Program-made: the position numbers and the translations under genes
The notes under the pieces: generated by a model
The model's database searches: none
Told to the model about the DNA's origin: nothing
The model's input: the letters and a program-made list of their open reading frames with translations, nothing else
Part shown: piece by piece, positions 14,712-22,540 of the stretch
How the letters are laid out: each line of letters opens with the position of its first letter
Numbering within the stretch: the stretch's first letter is position 1
NCBI GenBank assembly: GCA_963591145.1
Contig: CAVARE010000076.1
Span: forward strand, 1-22,540
Direction: 5' to 3'
Source: RGIG5612 sp963591145
Lineage (GTDB): Bacteria > Bacillota > Clostridia > Lachnospirales > Lachnospiraceae
Length of the DNA: 22,540 bases

Positions 14712-15941
14712 TTATCTGCGCAAATAGAGCCGCACCCTTCCGGCTGCATCATCTAATTCCACAAAATCCGTCTCTGTACGATGTCCGAGTTTATTGATCA
14801 TAAGATTACCTGCGATCAGCAAGAAGCTATTGTAATGTAATGACAAAAATGTGTCCTGTATAACACAATGCACCGCAAGCATACACATTATTATTGACAA
14901 ATATCCGTATTTGTCATATTTTGCGCAGCCATAGGCAAGTGCCGTCATAAATACTAGCATGACCACAAAAAATACAATTCCATATTTTGTGTAGCATAGT
15001 ATATAAAAATTATCTATGTAAAAATATTCCTGATCTTCTAACTGTTCATTTTCCGAACCATCCGCGTTAAGTCCATAACCATTTTCATGAATATCCTGCC
15101 CGAATACTGAAAAGCCATACTGTTCCATTGCAGTATTTTGAAGTGCAAGTCTGTCACTTAACAGGCTATTAACGCTTTTCTGCCAGCTTTGCGACGGATT
15201 ATATCTCACGGACGCAATAAGACTTGCAGCTGCACAAATAATAAACGCTGTTGACAGAATTTTTCTAAGCCTTGTCTTTCGTACAAAAAAGTCCGGCTTC
15301 AATTTTAGGAATGCCGCCACAACAAGCATAAACAGTGTGATAAAAAACGACAATCTGGCGCCTGTCATTTTAAATATCCAAACGTTTATTCCAGTCAATA
15401 CAACAAGTTCCAGCCACAAAATACTTTTTTTTCTTACGTAAATGGTAAGCATCGTAACATTCATAATTATTGTTGCCGGATATAACGCATACCTAAATCC
15501 TAGAAAATGCCTTGGTGCTCTAGAAGTTTCATCTCGTATATAATCTGTAATTATTCCAACCTGACTGGATATAATTGTTATCGCCAGGAAAATAAAACAA
15601 AGCCATGCAGAATATGCTGCCAGTTTTCTGAAAGATATATCCCTTGCCTCATAAACAAACAACACGGTTATGGTCAGGATCATATAAAATGTCACGCCTA
15701 TATAAATCACAAGCGCCACATAGATTCCGCATACTATCAGGCTTATTATCGTTCTGACAGTTCCCTTCCCTGCAATTATCTCATTTATTGCAAGTAAACC
15801 AGCGCATGTTACCAGTATCAAATAGTATATACTATCCGGCACATATTGTAAGAAAAAGGAAGTCCTTACAAGCTGAAGCAACACAAATAAAGTATAAGCT
15901 ATAAAGAACAATATTTGATTTTCATAGACCCTATTACTCAT
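14712..15941 (-). CDS. Wzy-like polysaccharide polymerase (multi-pass membrane protein)
   Basis: This 409-residue, very hydrophobic protein has roughly 10-12 predicted membrane segments spread from residue 10 to 390 and one longer extracellular loop at about 250-320 (rich in Gln, Asn, Glu and Tyr). That is the layout of O-antigen or capsule polymerases, which join flipped lipid-linked repeat units on the outer face of the membrane. These proteins have little conserved sequence. The assignment rests on topology, length and position: it lies between the glycosyltransferases and a Wzz-like gene, and a separate flippase gene is present in the same operon. Its start shares an ATGA overlap with the preceding stop. 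A membrane acyltransferase or other transporter is less likely. Confidence 0.75.
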   Translation of the reverse strand: MSNRVYENQILFFIAYTLFVLLQLVRTSFFLQYVPDSIYYLILVTCAGLLAINEIIAGKGTVRTIISLIVCGIYVALVIYIGVTFYMILTITVLFVYEARDISFRKLAAYSAWLCFIFLAITIISSQVGIITDYIRDETSRAPRHFLGFRYALYPATIIMNVTMLTIYVRKKSILWLELVVLTGINVWIFKMTGARLSFFITLFMLVVAAFLKLKPDFFVRKTRLRKILSTAFIICAAASLIASVRYNPSQSWQKSVNSLLSDRLALQNTAMEQYGFSVFGQDIHENGYGLNADGSENEQLEDQEYFYIDNFYILCYTKYGIVFFVVMLVFMTALAYGCAKYDKYGYLSIIMCMLAVHCVIQDTFLSLHYNSFLLIAGNLMINKLGHRTETDFVELDDAAGRVRLYLRR

Positions 15942-16930
15942 TTTTGTTTATATTTATTGAAATACTTTTTGATAAGTCCGTAACCCTTAAAATCAGTCTT
16001 CATAAGCAATGCCAGTTTTTTATTATTTGTTCCCGATAAGTCAAAATCACCGCACTCCTTAATAAACTGCACAAAATCCCTCTTGCTCTCCTTAACATCC
16101 TCCATCGACAAATAAATATTTATATTGTGATTGATCATCAGATATAATCTGCTCAGATAATATTTTTTTTGAGACTCATTAAATATGCTTTTGTTTTCCT
16201 GATAAAACTTTATAAGTGACAGCACGATTGTCTTATGCTGATTTCTTCTTTTGATATAATTCTGCCATGATACGCTCTGTCCTTCCGTGCCGTACCTGTA
16301 TTCATATATTACTTCCGGGAAATACATGATCTTATTCACATAAGGCATCGGGTACAGAAGATATTCCATGTCATCATATGATACTTTGGTATCAAGTGCA
16401 GGTATCGGATTATCCTTGTAGACCGAGGTTTTAAATGTTGCTGAATGGATTGTTGCAAAATATCCATTAACAATAAGATCTTCTACATCGCTGATCTCCC
16501 CCACCTTGAGATTATTATAATCTACCTTTTCCTTCTCTCCTGTTCCGTCATAAACATATTCAAACGGATTTATTATTAGATCAGGTTCTTCAGTAAGGCT
16601 CTTCAGATGATCAATAAGCGCTGTAAGCCCCTGCGGAATTACCCAATCATCCGAATCCAACACTTTAAGGTATTTACCTTCTGCCAGTTCCACACCCTTG
16701 TTAATACCTGATCCGTGTCCTCCGTTTTCTTTGTCAACTGCACGAACAATTCCCGGATACTTTTCTTCATACTTTTTGATTTTCTCCAAAGTATCATCCT
16801 TGGATCCGTCATTTATAGCAATGATATCAAGACATTCATTTATGGTTTCATCAGTCAGCAGCGATGAAATACACTGATCTATATATTCAGAAACATTATA
16901 TGCCGGAATTATTATTGAAAGAATCTTCAA
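15938..16930 (-). CDS. GT2 family glycosyltransferase with TTG start
   Basis: This 330-residue family 2 glycosyltransferase begins KILSIIIPAYNVSEYIDQC. It continues with IIAINDGSKDDTLEKI, the KENGGHGSGINKGVELA loop and the DxD motif LDSDDWVIP at about residue 97. The ENGGHGSGINKG loop and the DDMEYLLYP segment further on distinguish it from the other two GT2 enzymes here, so it probably uses a different acceptor or donor. The only in-frame start consistent with the conserved N-terminus is TTG at 16930, preceded by a perfect AAGGAG with 6-nt spacing. The gene ends in an ATGA overlap with the polymerase gene. The transferred sugar is not predictable from sequence alone. Confidence 0.88.
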   Translation of the reverse strand: MKILSIIIPAYNVSEYIDQCISSLLTDETINECLDIIAINDGSKDDTLEKIKKYEEKYPGIVRAVDKENGGHGSGINKGVELAEGKYLKVLDSDDWVIPQGLTALIDHLKSLTEEPDLIINPFEYVYDGTGEKEKVDYNNLKVGEISDVEDLIVNGYFATIHSATFKTSVYKDNPIPALDTKVSYDDMEYLLYPMPYVNKIMYFPEVIYEYRYGTEGQSVSWQNYIKRRNQHKTIVLSLIKFYQENKSIFNESQKKYYLSRLYLMINHNINIYLSMEDVKESKRDFVQFIKECGDFDLSGTNNKKLALLMKTDFKGYGLIKKYFNKYKQK

Positions 16931-16936
16931 GATTTT

Positions 16937-16942
16937 CTCCTT
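16937..16942 (-). promoter_or_regulatory. Ribosome binding site fixing a TTG start
   Basis: On the minus strand this reads AAGGAG, 6 nt upstream of TTG at 16930. No ATG or GTG lies near the conserved GT2 N-terminus, so this site decides the start. Confidence 0.75.
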
Positions 16943-17022
16943 ATCTGTTTATTTAACTTCTGTAGTCTGCCCTTTTTTCAGTATTTGAGCTGCTGTTATA
17001 TGTAACTGACTGCCGTGATTTT

Positions 17023-18000
17023 TTATCTGCCGTTCTTAAGTACCTTAACCATCCTTGCCAATATATCAAATCCTATATCTCCAAACCCCAGCGACATATA
17101 CAGCATTTTTTCAGTTTTATTAAGTTCTGCAAATGAGACTTTCCGCTCTTTTATTTTCTTTATTGCACTTTTCGCATCAGTATTACCCCGAATGCCCTTT
17201 GCCAATGACTCTCTGTTCAATTCATCAAGTGCATTTTTAACATATCTTATATCTACATATCGAATCAGATCATCGAAGTTACCTTTAAGCTGCTCCTTAA
17301 CATCTTCACAAACCAATTCGATATTTTCCATTCTCTGCGCAAACGGATAACTATGACTGCTGTCATCTCTGTGCAGATAATTATACTTTGATGCCCTACT
17401 TGATACCACCTTCGAACAATTTAATACTACCTTGGTTATGTATTCCATATCCTCATAATATTTAGCTGTTCCGAATCTTATGTCTTCAATAATATTCTTC
17501 TTGTACAAGAGATGGCATGATGTCGCAGAAAATCCTTTTTCTGCAAGATATATGTATTTAAGTGCATCCTTTGGTGTATATATCTCATATGCATTATCTG
17601 CATATTCTTCCTGCTTCGGAACATTTTCTCCCACAGCCCGTGACGCGCACCTTGCAAGGTCGCTTCCTGTTGTTTCCAGGATCCTTACAAGATATGTCAA
17701 CATGTCTCGGTCAATATAGTCATCCCCATCGACAAAACACACATAAAAGCCGGTCGCTTCACATATGCCCCTGTTTCTTGCAGCTGAAACACCTGCATTT
17801 TTCTGATGTATAACCCTTACCCTACTGTCATTTTCTGCTATTTTATCGCACAGTTCCGGACAATTGTCCGGTGAGCCGTCATCAATCAGCAGCAGCTCTA
17901 TATTTTTATAATCCTGTTCCAGAATACTGCTGCAGCATTTTTCGATGTAGGGTGCAACATTATACACTGGGACTATCACACTTATCAGTTCGTTGCTCAT
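17023..18000 (-). CDS. GT2 family glycosyltransferase
   Basis: This is a family 2 glycosyltransferase with an N-terminal GT-A domain: ELISVIVPVYNVAPYIEKC, then LLLIDDGSPDNCPELCD, the QKNAGVSAARNRG loop and the metal-binding DGDD (FVDGDDYID) at about residue 90. The C-terminal half (about 110-325) is helical and charged, with no membrane anchor. I chose the ATG at 18000, which makes an ATGA overlap with the LicD stop; a GTG two codons earlier (18006) would place the GGAG only 4 nt away and cannot be excluded. A 92-bp gap follows before the next gene, the largest in the operon, with no convincing promoter or terminator in it. The sugar transferred is unknown. Confidence 0.9.
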   Translation of the reverse strand: MSNELISVIVPVYNVAPYIEKCCSSILEQDYKNIELLLIDDGSPDNCPELCDKIAENDSRVRVIHQKNAGVSAARNRGICEATGFYVCFVDGDDYIDRDMLTYLVRILETTGSDLARCASRAVGENVPKQEEYADNAYEIYTPKDALKYIYLAEKGFSATSCHLLYKKNIIEDIRFGTAKYYEDMEYITKVVLNCSKVVSSRASKYNYLHRDDSSHSYPFAQRMENIELVCEDVKEQLKGNFDDLIRYVDIRYVKNALDELNRESLAKGIRGNTDAKSAIKKIKERKVSFAELNKTEKMLYMSLGFGDIGFDILARMVKVLKNGR

Positions 18001-18794
18001 ACCCACTCTGCTCCAAAATCATGCACTTCTCTCTTGTCTTCCGGTGGAAGCTGCATATAGTCACCATATCCGCTCGTTAAAAACTCATGATATCTTCTCG
18101 GAGCATTGAATTCGTACTGTTCAAACTTCATAAGTATCGGATCATCAAAATCCTCATGTGTCAGATATGTATTAAAATGCAGATACTCTGCCGTATCAAT
18201 TACCTTATCATGACTATCATAGTCGCATTGCATGGCAATTTCATCAATCTTTCGCTCATGCCGGTTGTTTCTGTCCGGAAGCAATATATGTTGTATATAC
18301 TTTAGTTTTCCCTTTATTCCTGATTTGTCAGATCTTCCATACAGATCTGCACTTTGAAGTCTTTGATAAAATCTAAGTTTTCTCAACCACCCCTTATGGT
18401 TTTCAGGATCATCCCATACTCCGTCTACTGGAAATATATCAAGATATATTCCCATTTCTTTCGGAATTTCGCACAATTTGGCTGGTCTTACCTTTGTTCG
18501 GGCATCATATATCCTTGCAACAGAGTAGTGATATTTCGGCTCCGTTGTATAGTGTATATATTTTACATTTTCTCCTACAGGATCCGTCTTAACTAAATTT
18601 TTAAGTTTCTCAAAATCTGGCCGCGGCATAAGAACGTCCACATCATTATCCCACGGAATAAAGCCATGATGTCTTACTGCTCCAATCAGTGTTCCGTATG
18701 CCAGAACATATCTTAATTTGTTCGTATCGCAGTAATCATGCAATTTCTTTAAGAGATCAAGCAGCACTTCCTGCTCTTCTTCAATAGTCATCAT
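17997..18794 (-). CDS. LicD family phosphotransferase (second of two)
   Basis: This second LicD-family transferase (265 residues) starts three bases upstream of the end of the first, with AGAGGA placed 7 nt before the ATG. The core reads YGTLIGAVRHHGFIPWD and then NDVDVLMPRPDF. The usual WDDDVD cluster is WDNDVD here, so the middle aspartate is asparagine while the outer acidic pair remains. The C-terminus (GDYMQLPPEDKREVHDF) parallels that of its neighbour. Two LicD enzymes in one locus suggest either two substituted positions in the repeat unit or two CDP donors, as with the LicD1/LicD2 pair of Streptococcus pneumoniae. The gene ends in an ATGA overlap with the following glycosyltransferase. 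Confidence 0.9.
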   Translation of the reverse strand: MMTIEEEQEVLLDLLKKLHDYCDTNKLRYVLAYGTLIGAVRHHGFIPWDNDVDVLMPRPDFEKLKNLVKTDPVGENVKYIHYTTEPKYHYSVARIYDARTKVRPAKLCEIPKEMGIYLDIFPVDGVWDDPENHKGWLRKLRFYQRLQSADLYGRSDKSGIKGKLKYIQHILLPDRNNRHERKIDEIAMQCDYDSHDKVIDTAEYLHFNTYLTHEDFDDPILMKFEQYEFNAPRRYHEFLTSGYGDYMQLPPEDKREVHDFGAEWV

Positions 18795-18797
18795 ATA

Positions 18798-19598
18798 TCA
18801 ATCCTCTATATATGCCGCAAAATCATGTGTTACTCTCTTCTCTTCCGGCGGCAGCTTCATATAATCTCCGTAATTTTGTGTCAGATAGCGCTCCCAACAC
18901 TTAGGTGCATGAAATAATCTGCCGTTAAATTCCTTATCTTCATACGGAATATATTCAGATTTTTTCATGCGTTCACCCTTGCCCAGGCTCCATGTAATAC
19001 CTCCGACATATTCGCATTTATCAAAATCCAACCTGCGAGCCATTGTATCCAACTGTTTTGCATAAGTTTCGGCGCCGATTATTCTATATAAAATAACTGC
19101 CGGTACCTTGACAAGTGTTCGAAATATTCCCTTGCCCGTACCTATTCTGGCATAACTTCTTGAAATTTTCTTTCTGATGCCTATTGCTTTTGTCAAAAGT
19201 TCATCACTTTCTTTTTCATCATCCGGCAATCCGTCCATCGGAAAAATATCGATCCAGAGATTTTTATCCATTGCCAGATATTTTGAGTCTATCCTGGTTC
19301 TTCTGTCTACAACCTTAGCAAATGGCGTATCACCGTTTCCTGCATTAAATCCCGTTAATTCATAATAAGGTCTTATTGGTTCTTTTTTTATTATTTCATG
19401 CAGTTTATCAAAATCCGGGCGTGGCATCAGAAGATCCACATCATCATCCCACGGAATAAAGCCCTTATGCCTTATTGCTCCAAGAAGGGTTCCGCCACAC
19501 ATATAATATCTTAGTCCATGCTCATCACAATATTGTGTGAATTCACACATCATCTCAAAAATATTATCTTTTATCTCTTCTTTTTTTAACTCCCTCAT
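18798..19598 (-). CDS. LicD family phosphotransferase (first of two)
   Basis: LicD-family proteins are nucleotidyltransferase-fold enzymes that transfer a phospho-substituent from a CDP-linked donor (phosphocholine, phosphoribitol or other alditol phosphates) onto a glycan. The 266-residue protein has the signature YMCGGTLLGAIRHKGFIPWD at about residues 31-50, followed by DDVDLLMPRPDF, which includes the metal-binding acidic cluster; it ends near GDYMKLPPEEKR. A CDP-alditol synthesis cassette lies downstream in the same operon, and no choline kinase or LicC-like gene is visible. A phospho-alditol is therefore a more likely cargo than phosphocholine (inference). It is closely related in layout to the next gene, suggesting tandem duplication followed by specialisation. 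Family assignment is firm; the substrate is not. Confidence 0.9.
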   Translation of the reverse strand: MRELKKEEIKDNIFEMMCEFTQYCDEHGLRYYMCGGTLLGAIRHKGFIPWDDDVDLLMPRPDFDKLHEIIKKEPIRPYYELTGFNAGNGDTPFAKVVDRRTRIDSKYLAMDKNLWIDIFPMDGLPDDEKESDELLTKAIGIRKKISRSYARIGTGKGIFRTLVKVPAVILYRIIGAETYAKQLDTMARRLDFDKCEYVGGITWSLGKGERMKKSEYIPYEDKEFNGRLFHAPKCWERYLTQNYGDYMKLPPEEKRVTHDFAAYIED

Positions 19599-19601
19599 CC
19601 G

Positions 19602-20585
19602 TCACTGCCGCCTCTTCATGAATTTAGCCATAAAAAATGCTGCGCTCTCATAATTAACGCAAAACCAATTGATCATAAGCTTTCTTGATGCTGCAATATC
19701 TGCATCAAGCAGCAGCTTTTTGTTCTTTTTAAGATCTGCCTTCAACTCTTCCCTTTTTTTTATATATTTAGGATTTTTATATTCGCCGGCAATGGCCATC
19801 TCAGAAAGAATTGTAAAATTTATTCTGGCCAGATTAATTCTGGCATAAGATGCATCGCTGCCGCCTCGCTCATTTGCCAAACGATACACTTCAGTCCATA
19901 CATCTTTTAATTTGAAATACTTTTCGCCGAATGTTGATGTCATTCCAGATGACATTCGGTAAAAATACATTTGGACATTCGATTCAACAATTTTATCTGC
20001 TTTCAACAGCATTCTGTAAGTTGCAAGAACATCCTCTCCAACCGAAAAATTATTATTTACATATGCATTTTCAGCCACTTCCTTTTTATATAGCTTGTTC
20101 CATACATAATGAACAATTTCCTGGCTGCCTATCTTAAAGAATCTCTTGGCAAATTCATCCCTGCTATATACAACTACTTTTTCCTGAACATCGGCTCTGT
20201 CATATGTTTCTTTTTCGGTTTTTATTATGCCTGCACTGCTTACATCTGCATCGTTTTCATCTATCAGCTTTAACAGATATTCATACATCTGTGGGTGCAC
20301 CCAGTCATCCGAGTCCACAAATCCTATATATCTTCCCGAAGCTCTGTCAATTCCTGATTTTCTTGCTGCTGCAAGCCCCGCATTTTTTTTGTGAATAACA
20401 ATTATTCTGCCATCTCGCCGTGCCCACTCATCGCATATTCTTCCGCTGTCATCCGCAGATCCGTCATCGACCAGGATTATCTCAAGATTCTTATATGTCT
20501 GTCCTGCAACCGACGATATTCCTCTGTCCAGTTTATCCTGCACATTGTATACAGGCATTATAACCGATATCAATGGTTCACTCAT
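19602..20585 (-). CDS. GT2 family glycosyltransferase
   Basis: This is a GT-A fold family 2 glycosyltransferase of 327 residues that adds one sugar to the lipid-linked repeat unit on the cytoplasmic face. The N-terminal catalytic domain shows the canonical start PLISVIMPVYN, the nucleotide-binding segment ILVDDGSADDS, the KKNAGLAAARKSG loop and the metal-binding DSDD (VDSDDWVHP) at about residue 93. The C-terminal half is basic and helical, with no clear transmembrane segment. The ATG shares one base with the preceding stop (TAATG), and only 3 bp separate its stop from the next start, so it is cotranslated with its neighbours. Donor and acceptor are unknown. Confidence 0.9.
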   Translation of the reverse strand: MSEPLISVIMPVYNVQDKLDRGISSVAGQTYKNLEIILVDDGSADDSGRICDEWARRDGRIIVIHKKNAGLAAARKSGIDRASGRYIGFVDSDDWVHPQMYEYLLKLIDENDADVSSAGIIKTEKETYDRADVQEKVVVYSRDEFAKRFFKIGSQEIVHYVWNKLYKKEVAENAYVNNNFSVGEDVLATYRMLLKADKIVESNVQMYFYRMSSGMTSTFGEKYFKLKDVWTEVYRLANERGGSDASYARINLARINFTILSEMAIAGEYKNPKYIKKREELKADLKKNKKLLLDADIAASRKLMINWFCVNYESAAFFMAKFMKRRQ

Positions 20586-21403
20586 TAAAAGCTGCCCTCG
20601 TATTTCTTATTTCCAAACTTAGCTTTGAGAAAAGCCATTCCCTTTTTCTTCCAATCTACCTTTTCCATAAAGAGCAGCGGCAGTTCCTTAATCTGTTCTT
20701 TATTCAACTGTCCACTTGTGATCTTTTGATCAAGCCACACATTAAATATAATTTCACTAACTCTTCCATATAATCTTCCCTGGAAGGTTGATAATTCATC
20801 TTCATTTATATGATTTTTCAATTCAAAAAGGATAGTAAACAACCACTTGCAGTAATCGTCCAGGAGTTCTCTTTCCATGATCATCATATTAAACATATAT
20901 CCGTATGTATGCTTTACAACACGGTCATAGCTACCGACATATTCTGGATACTTTTCTGCAATTATCTGCCTTGTTATATCCAAATGTTCCGCATAATGTG
21001 TATGCTTATAATGATCGTACAATGTTTCAATATAATAATTTCTCTTAGACGGAACAAACACCTTCACAGTACCAAGATATGGTTCAATTTCATCGTAAGT
21101 AAGTATACCTTTGAAGATATCGTCTGTATTTTTCCTGCCGAAATGCCGTCTGTAATGGGCAAGCCCTATATAATCGCAATCAAGATTCTTCCATGCCCAA
21201 TAAAGCCCTGTGAGCTCACAAAAACTAGGATTCAAATAGGATATATTATCACCTGTATTGTCCTTAATATATCCCAGATTCAAAGGATTACCATCCGCAT
21301 CCTTCTTGCCCTCCGCACCGACATGTACGGGAAGATACATTTTATCCTCTGGCATACGATACTTCTTATGAGCTGCTATAATTATAGTTACAGTTTTATT
21401 CAT
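20585..21403 (-). CDS. DUF4422 family glycosyltransferase
   Basis: This is a predicted cytoplasmic glycosyltransferase of the DUF4422 family, common in capsule and exopolysaccharide loci. Visible hallmarks are the N-terminal TVTIIIAAHKKY strand, the segment CELTGLYWAWKNLDCDYIGL followed by AHYRRHF, and an acidic, aromatic C-terminal half with no membrane helix. The ATG at 21403 is chosen because it forms an ATGA overlap with the glf stop and has AAAAGGAA upstream at good spacing. A start six codons earlier (21421) is possible but would overlap glf by 22 bp. It ends in a TAATG junction with the next gene. Its place directly behind glf makes it a candidate galactofuranosyltransferase, but that is inference from position only; acceptor and donor cannot be read from the sequence. 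Confidence 0.85.
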   Translation of the reverse strand: MNKTVTIIIAAHKKYRMPEDKMYLPVHVGAEGKKDADGNPLNLGYIKDNTGDNISYLNPSFCELTGLYWAWKNLDCDYIGLAHYRRHFGRKNTDDIFKGILTYDEIEPYLGTVKVFVPSKRNYYIETLYDHYKHTHYAEHLDITRQIIAEKYPEYVGSYDRVVKHTYGYMFNMMIMERELLDDYCKWLFTILFELKNHINEDELSTFQGRLYGRVSEIIFNVWLDQKITSGQLNKEQIKELPLLFMEKVDWKKKGMAFLKAKFGNKKYEGSF

Positions 21404-22512
21404 CTGAGTTCCTTTTCGCACATATTAAGAACTGACTCTATCGTCGTATCCATGTCATAATATTTATACTCGCCTAATCGTCCGCCAAATATAACCTTGC
21501 CTTCTGCATCAGCCAACTCTTTATATTTAGCATATAATGATCCATTTTTTTCATCATTTACTGGATAGTATGGCTCGTCACCCGGCTTCCATTCACTGCT
21601 GTATTCCCTGCTTATTACAGTCTTAGGAATGTCAATGCCTTCATCATCTTTACCGAATTCGAACCATTTATGCTCAATGATTCTGGTCCATGGAGTCTCC
21701 CTATCTGTATAATTAACAGCAGCATTCCCCTGAAAATTAGGTTTGTCCAACAGCTCTGTCTCAAATCTTACCGATCTATATTCAAGATATCCCAATTTGT
21801 ATCCAAAGTATGCGTCTATTGGACCTGTATACACAATCTTATTTGCGATTGCGTCCAATTCTGACCTGTGCTCTAAATAATCCGTGTTAAGACGAACCTC
21901 TATTCCATCAAGGATATTCTCTATCATCTTGGTATATCCGCCCATAGGAATTCCTTGATACAGTGCATTAAAATAGTTGTTGTCATATGTGAGTCTTACT
22001 GGAAGCCTCTTAATTATAAAGCTCGGAAGTTCCTTGCAGTCACGACCCCATTGTTTTTCAGTATATCCCTTAACAAGTTTTTCGAACAGATCACGTCCTA
22101 TAAGTGAGATTGCCTGTTCTTCCAGGTTCTTAGGTTCTCCTTTGATTTCTGATCTTTGCCCATTAATCTTTGCTTCAGCTTCTTCGGGAGTTACAACCCC
22201 CCACATCTTATTAAATGTATACATATTAAAAGGCATTGAGAATATCTCACCCTTGTAATTGGCCACAACAGTATTGGTGAAGCGGTTAAATTGTGCAAAT
22301 CTCGTGATATAATCCCAGACTTTCTGAATGTTTGTATGAAAAATATGTGCTCCATATTTGTGCACATGTATCTTTTCAATATCTTCTGTATATACGTTTC
22401 CACCTATATTAGGTCTCTTATCTACAACAAGCACCGATTTTCCTGCATCTAGTGCCTCTCTTGCAAATATTGAGCCATATAAACCCGCCCCTACAACAAG
22501 ATAATCATACAT
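21400..22512 (-). CDS. glf: UDP-galactopyranose mutase
   Basis: This enzyme isomerises UDP-galactopyranose to UDP-galactofuranose in the cytoplasm, using reduced FAD, and so supplies the Galf donor for a surface glycan. The 370-residue length is typical of bacterial Glf. The N-terminus is a Rossmann FAD motif (VVGAGLYGSIFAREA, starting at about residue 6). It is followed by the family segment KYGAHIFHTN and, later, an RIIEHK stretch matching the conserved substrate and FAD region near the active site. The ATG at 22512 is preceded by AAAGGGG at a normal distance. The gene ends in an ATGA overlap with the next gene. It is the most upstream gene visible in the operon, and any promoter lies outside the window. 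Identity is secure; that the polymer contains galactofuranose is inferred. Confidence 0.95.
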   Translation of the reverse strand: MYDYLVVGAGLYGSIFAREALDAGKSVLVVDKRPNIGGNVYTEDIEKIHVHKYGAHIFHTNIQKVWDYITRFAQFNRFTNTVVANYKGEIFSMPFNMYTFNKMWGVVTPEEAEAKINGQRSEIKGEPKNLEEQAISLIGRDLFEKLVKGYTEKQWGRDCKELPSFIIKRLPVRLTYDNNYFNALYQGIPMGGYTKMIENILDGIEVRLNTDYLEHRSELDAIANKIVYTGPIDAYFGYKLGYLEYRSVRFETELLDKPNFQGNAAVNYTDRETPWTRIIEHKWFEFGKDDEGIDIPKTVISREYSSEWKPGDEPYYPVNDEKNGSLYAKYKELADAEGKVIFGGRLGEYKYYDMDTTIESVLNMCEKELR

Positions 22513-22540
22513 ATATTATTCCCCTTTATCATTATTAAAA

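Noticed and set aside
16931..17022. Promoter or terminator in the 92-bp gap between two GT2 genes
   Set aside because: No paired -35/-10 with proper spacing and no stem followed by T-tract was found; only the ribosome binding site is clear.

Overview
The window is a low-GC stretch with tightly packed genes that all lie on the minus strand. Strong AAGGAG-type ribosome binding sites, GTG and TTG starts, secreted cell-wall enzymes with clostridial-type aromatic wall-binding repeats, and a Dlt-like cassette suggest a Gram-positive clostridium. A Lachnospiraceae-type gut or rumen organism is the best guess; that placement is inference, because no marker gene is present.

Almost the whole window (22512 down to 1849) reads as one long surface-polysaccharide operon of 19 genes, entered from beyond the right edge. 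In transcription order it encodes: UDP-galactopyranose mutase (glf); a DUF4422 glycosyltransferase; a GT2 glycosyltransferase; two adjacent LicD-family transferases; two more GT2 enzymes; a Wzy-like polymerase; a Wzz-like chain-length protein; a three-gene pentose-phosphate to CDP-alditol cassette (IspD/TarI-like cytidylyltransferase, GatD/TarJ-like zinc dehydrogenase, ribulose-phosphate 3-epimerase); a Wzx-like flippase; an L,D-transpeptidase with about 18 choline-binding-like repeats; a complete Dlt-like aminoacylation cassette (adenylating ligase, carrier protein, MBOAT, SGNH/DltD-like protein); and a GtrB/DPM1-like polyprenyl-phosphate glycosyltransferase. Many junctions are ATGA, GTGA or TAATG overlaps, which implies translational coupling.

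A 121-bp A/T-rich gap with a recognisable promoter then leads to a separate gene. It encodes a secreted NlpC/P60 peptidase with a very acidic, repeat-rich linker, followed about 70 bp downstream by a probable intrinsic terminator. No RNA genes, CRISPR arrays or insertion sequences were seen.

Working model (inference): cytoplasmic glycosyltransferases and LicD enzymes build a lipid-linked repeat unit containing galactofuranose and a phospho-alditol. The alditol is made from ribulose-5-P by the local cassette; the dedicated epimerase points to xylulose-5-P and hence CDP-arabinitol or CDP-xylitol rather than CDP-ribitol. Wzx flips the unit and Wzy/Wzz polymerise it. The Dlt-like cassette esterifies the polymer with an amino acid, and the GtrB-like enzyme may supply a polyprenyl-P-sugar for a side branch. 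The repeat-bearing L,D-transpeptidase, encoded inside the operon, may recognise this polymer while remodelling peptidoglycan. The priming phosphoglycosyl transferase, a BY-kinase and a LytR-CpsA-Psr ligase are not in the window and could lie further upstream or elsewhere.
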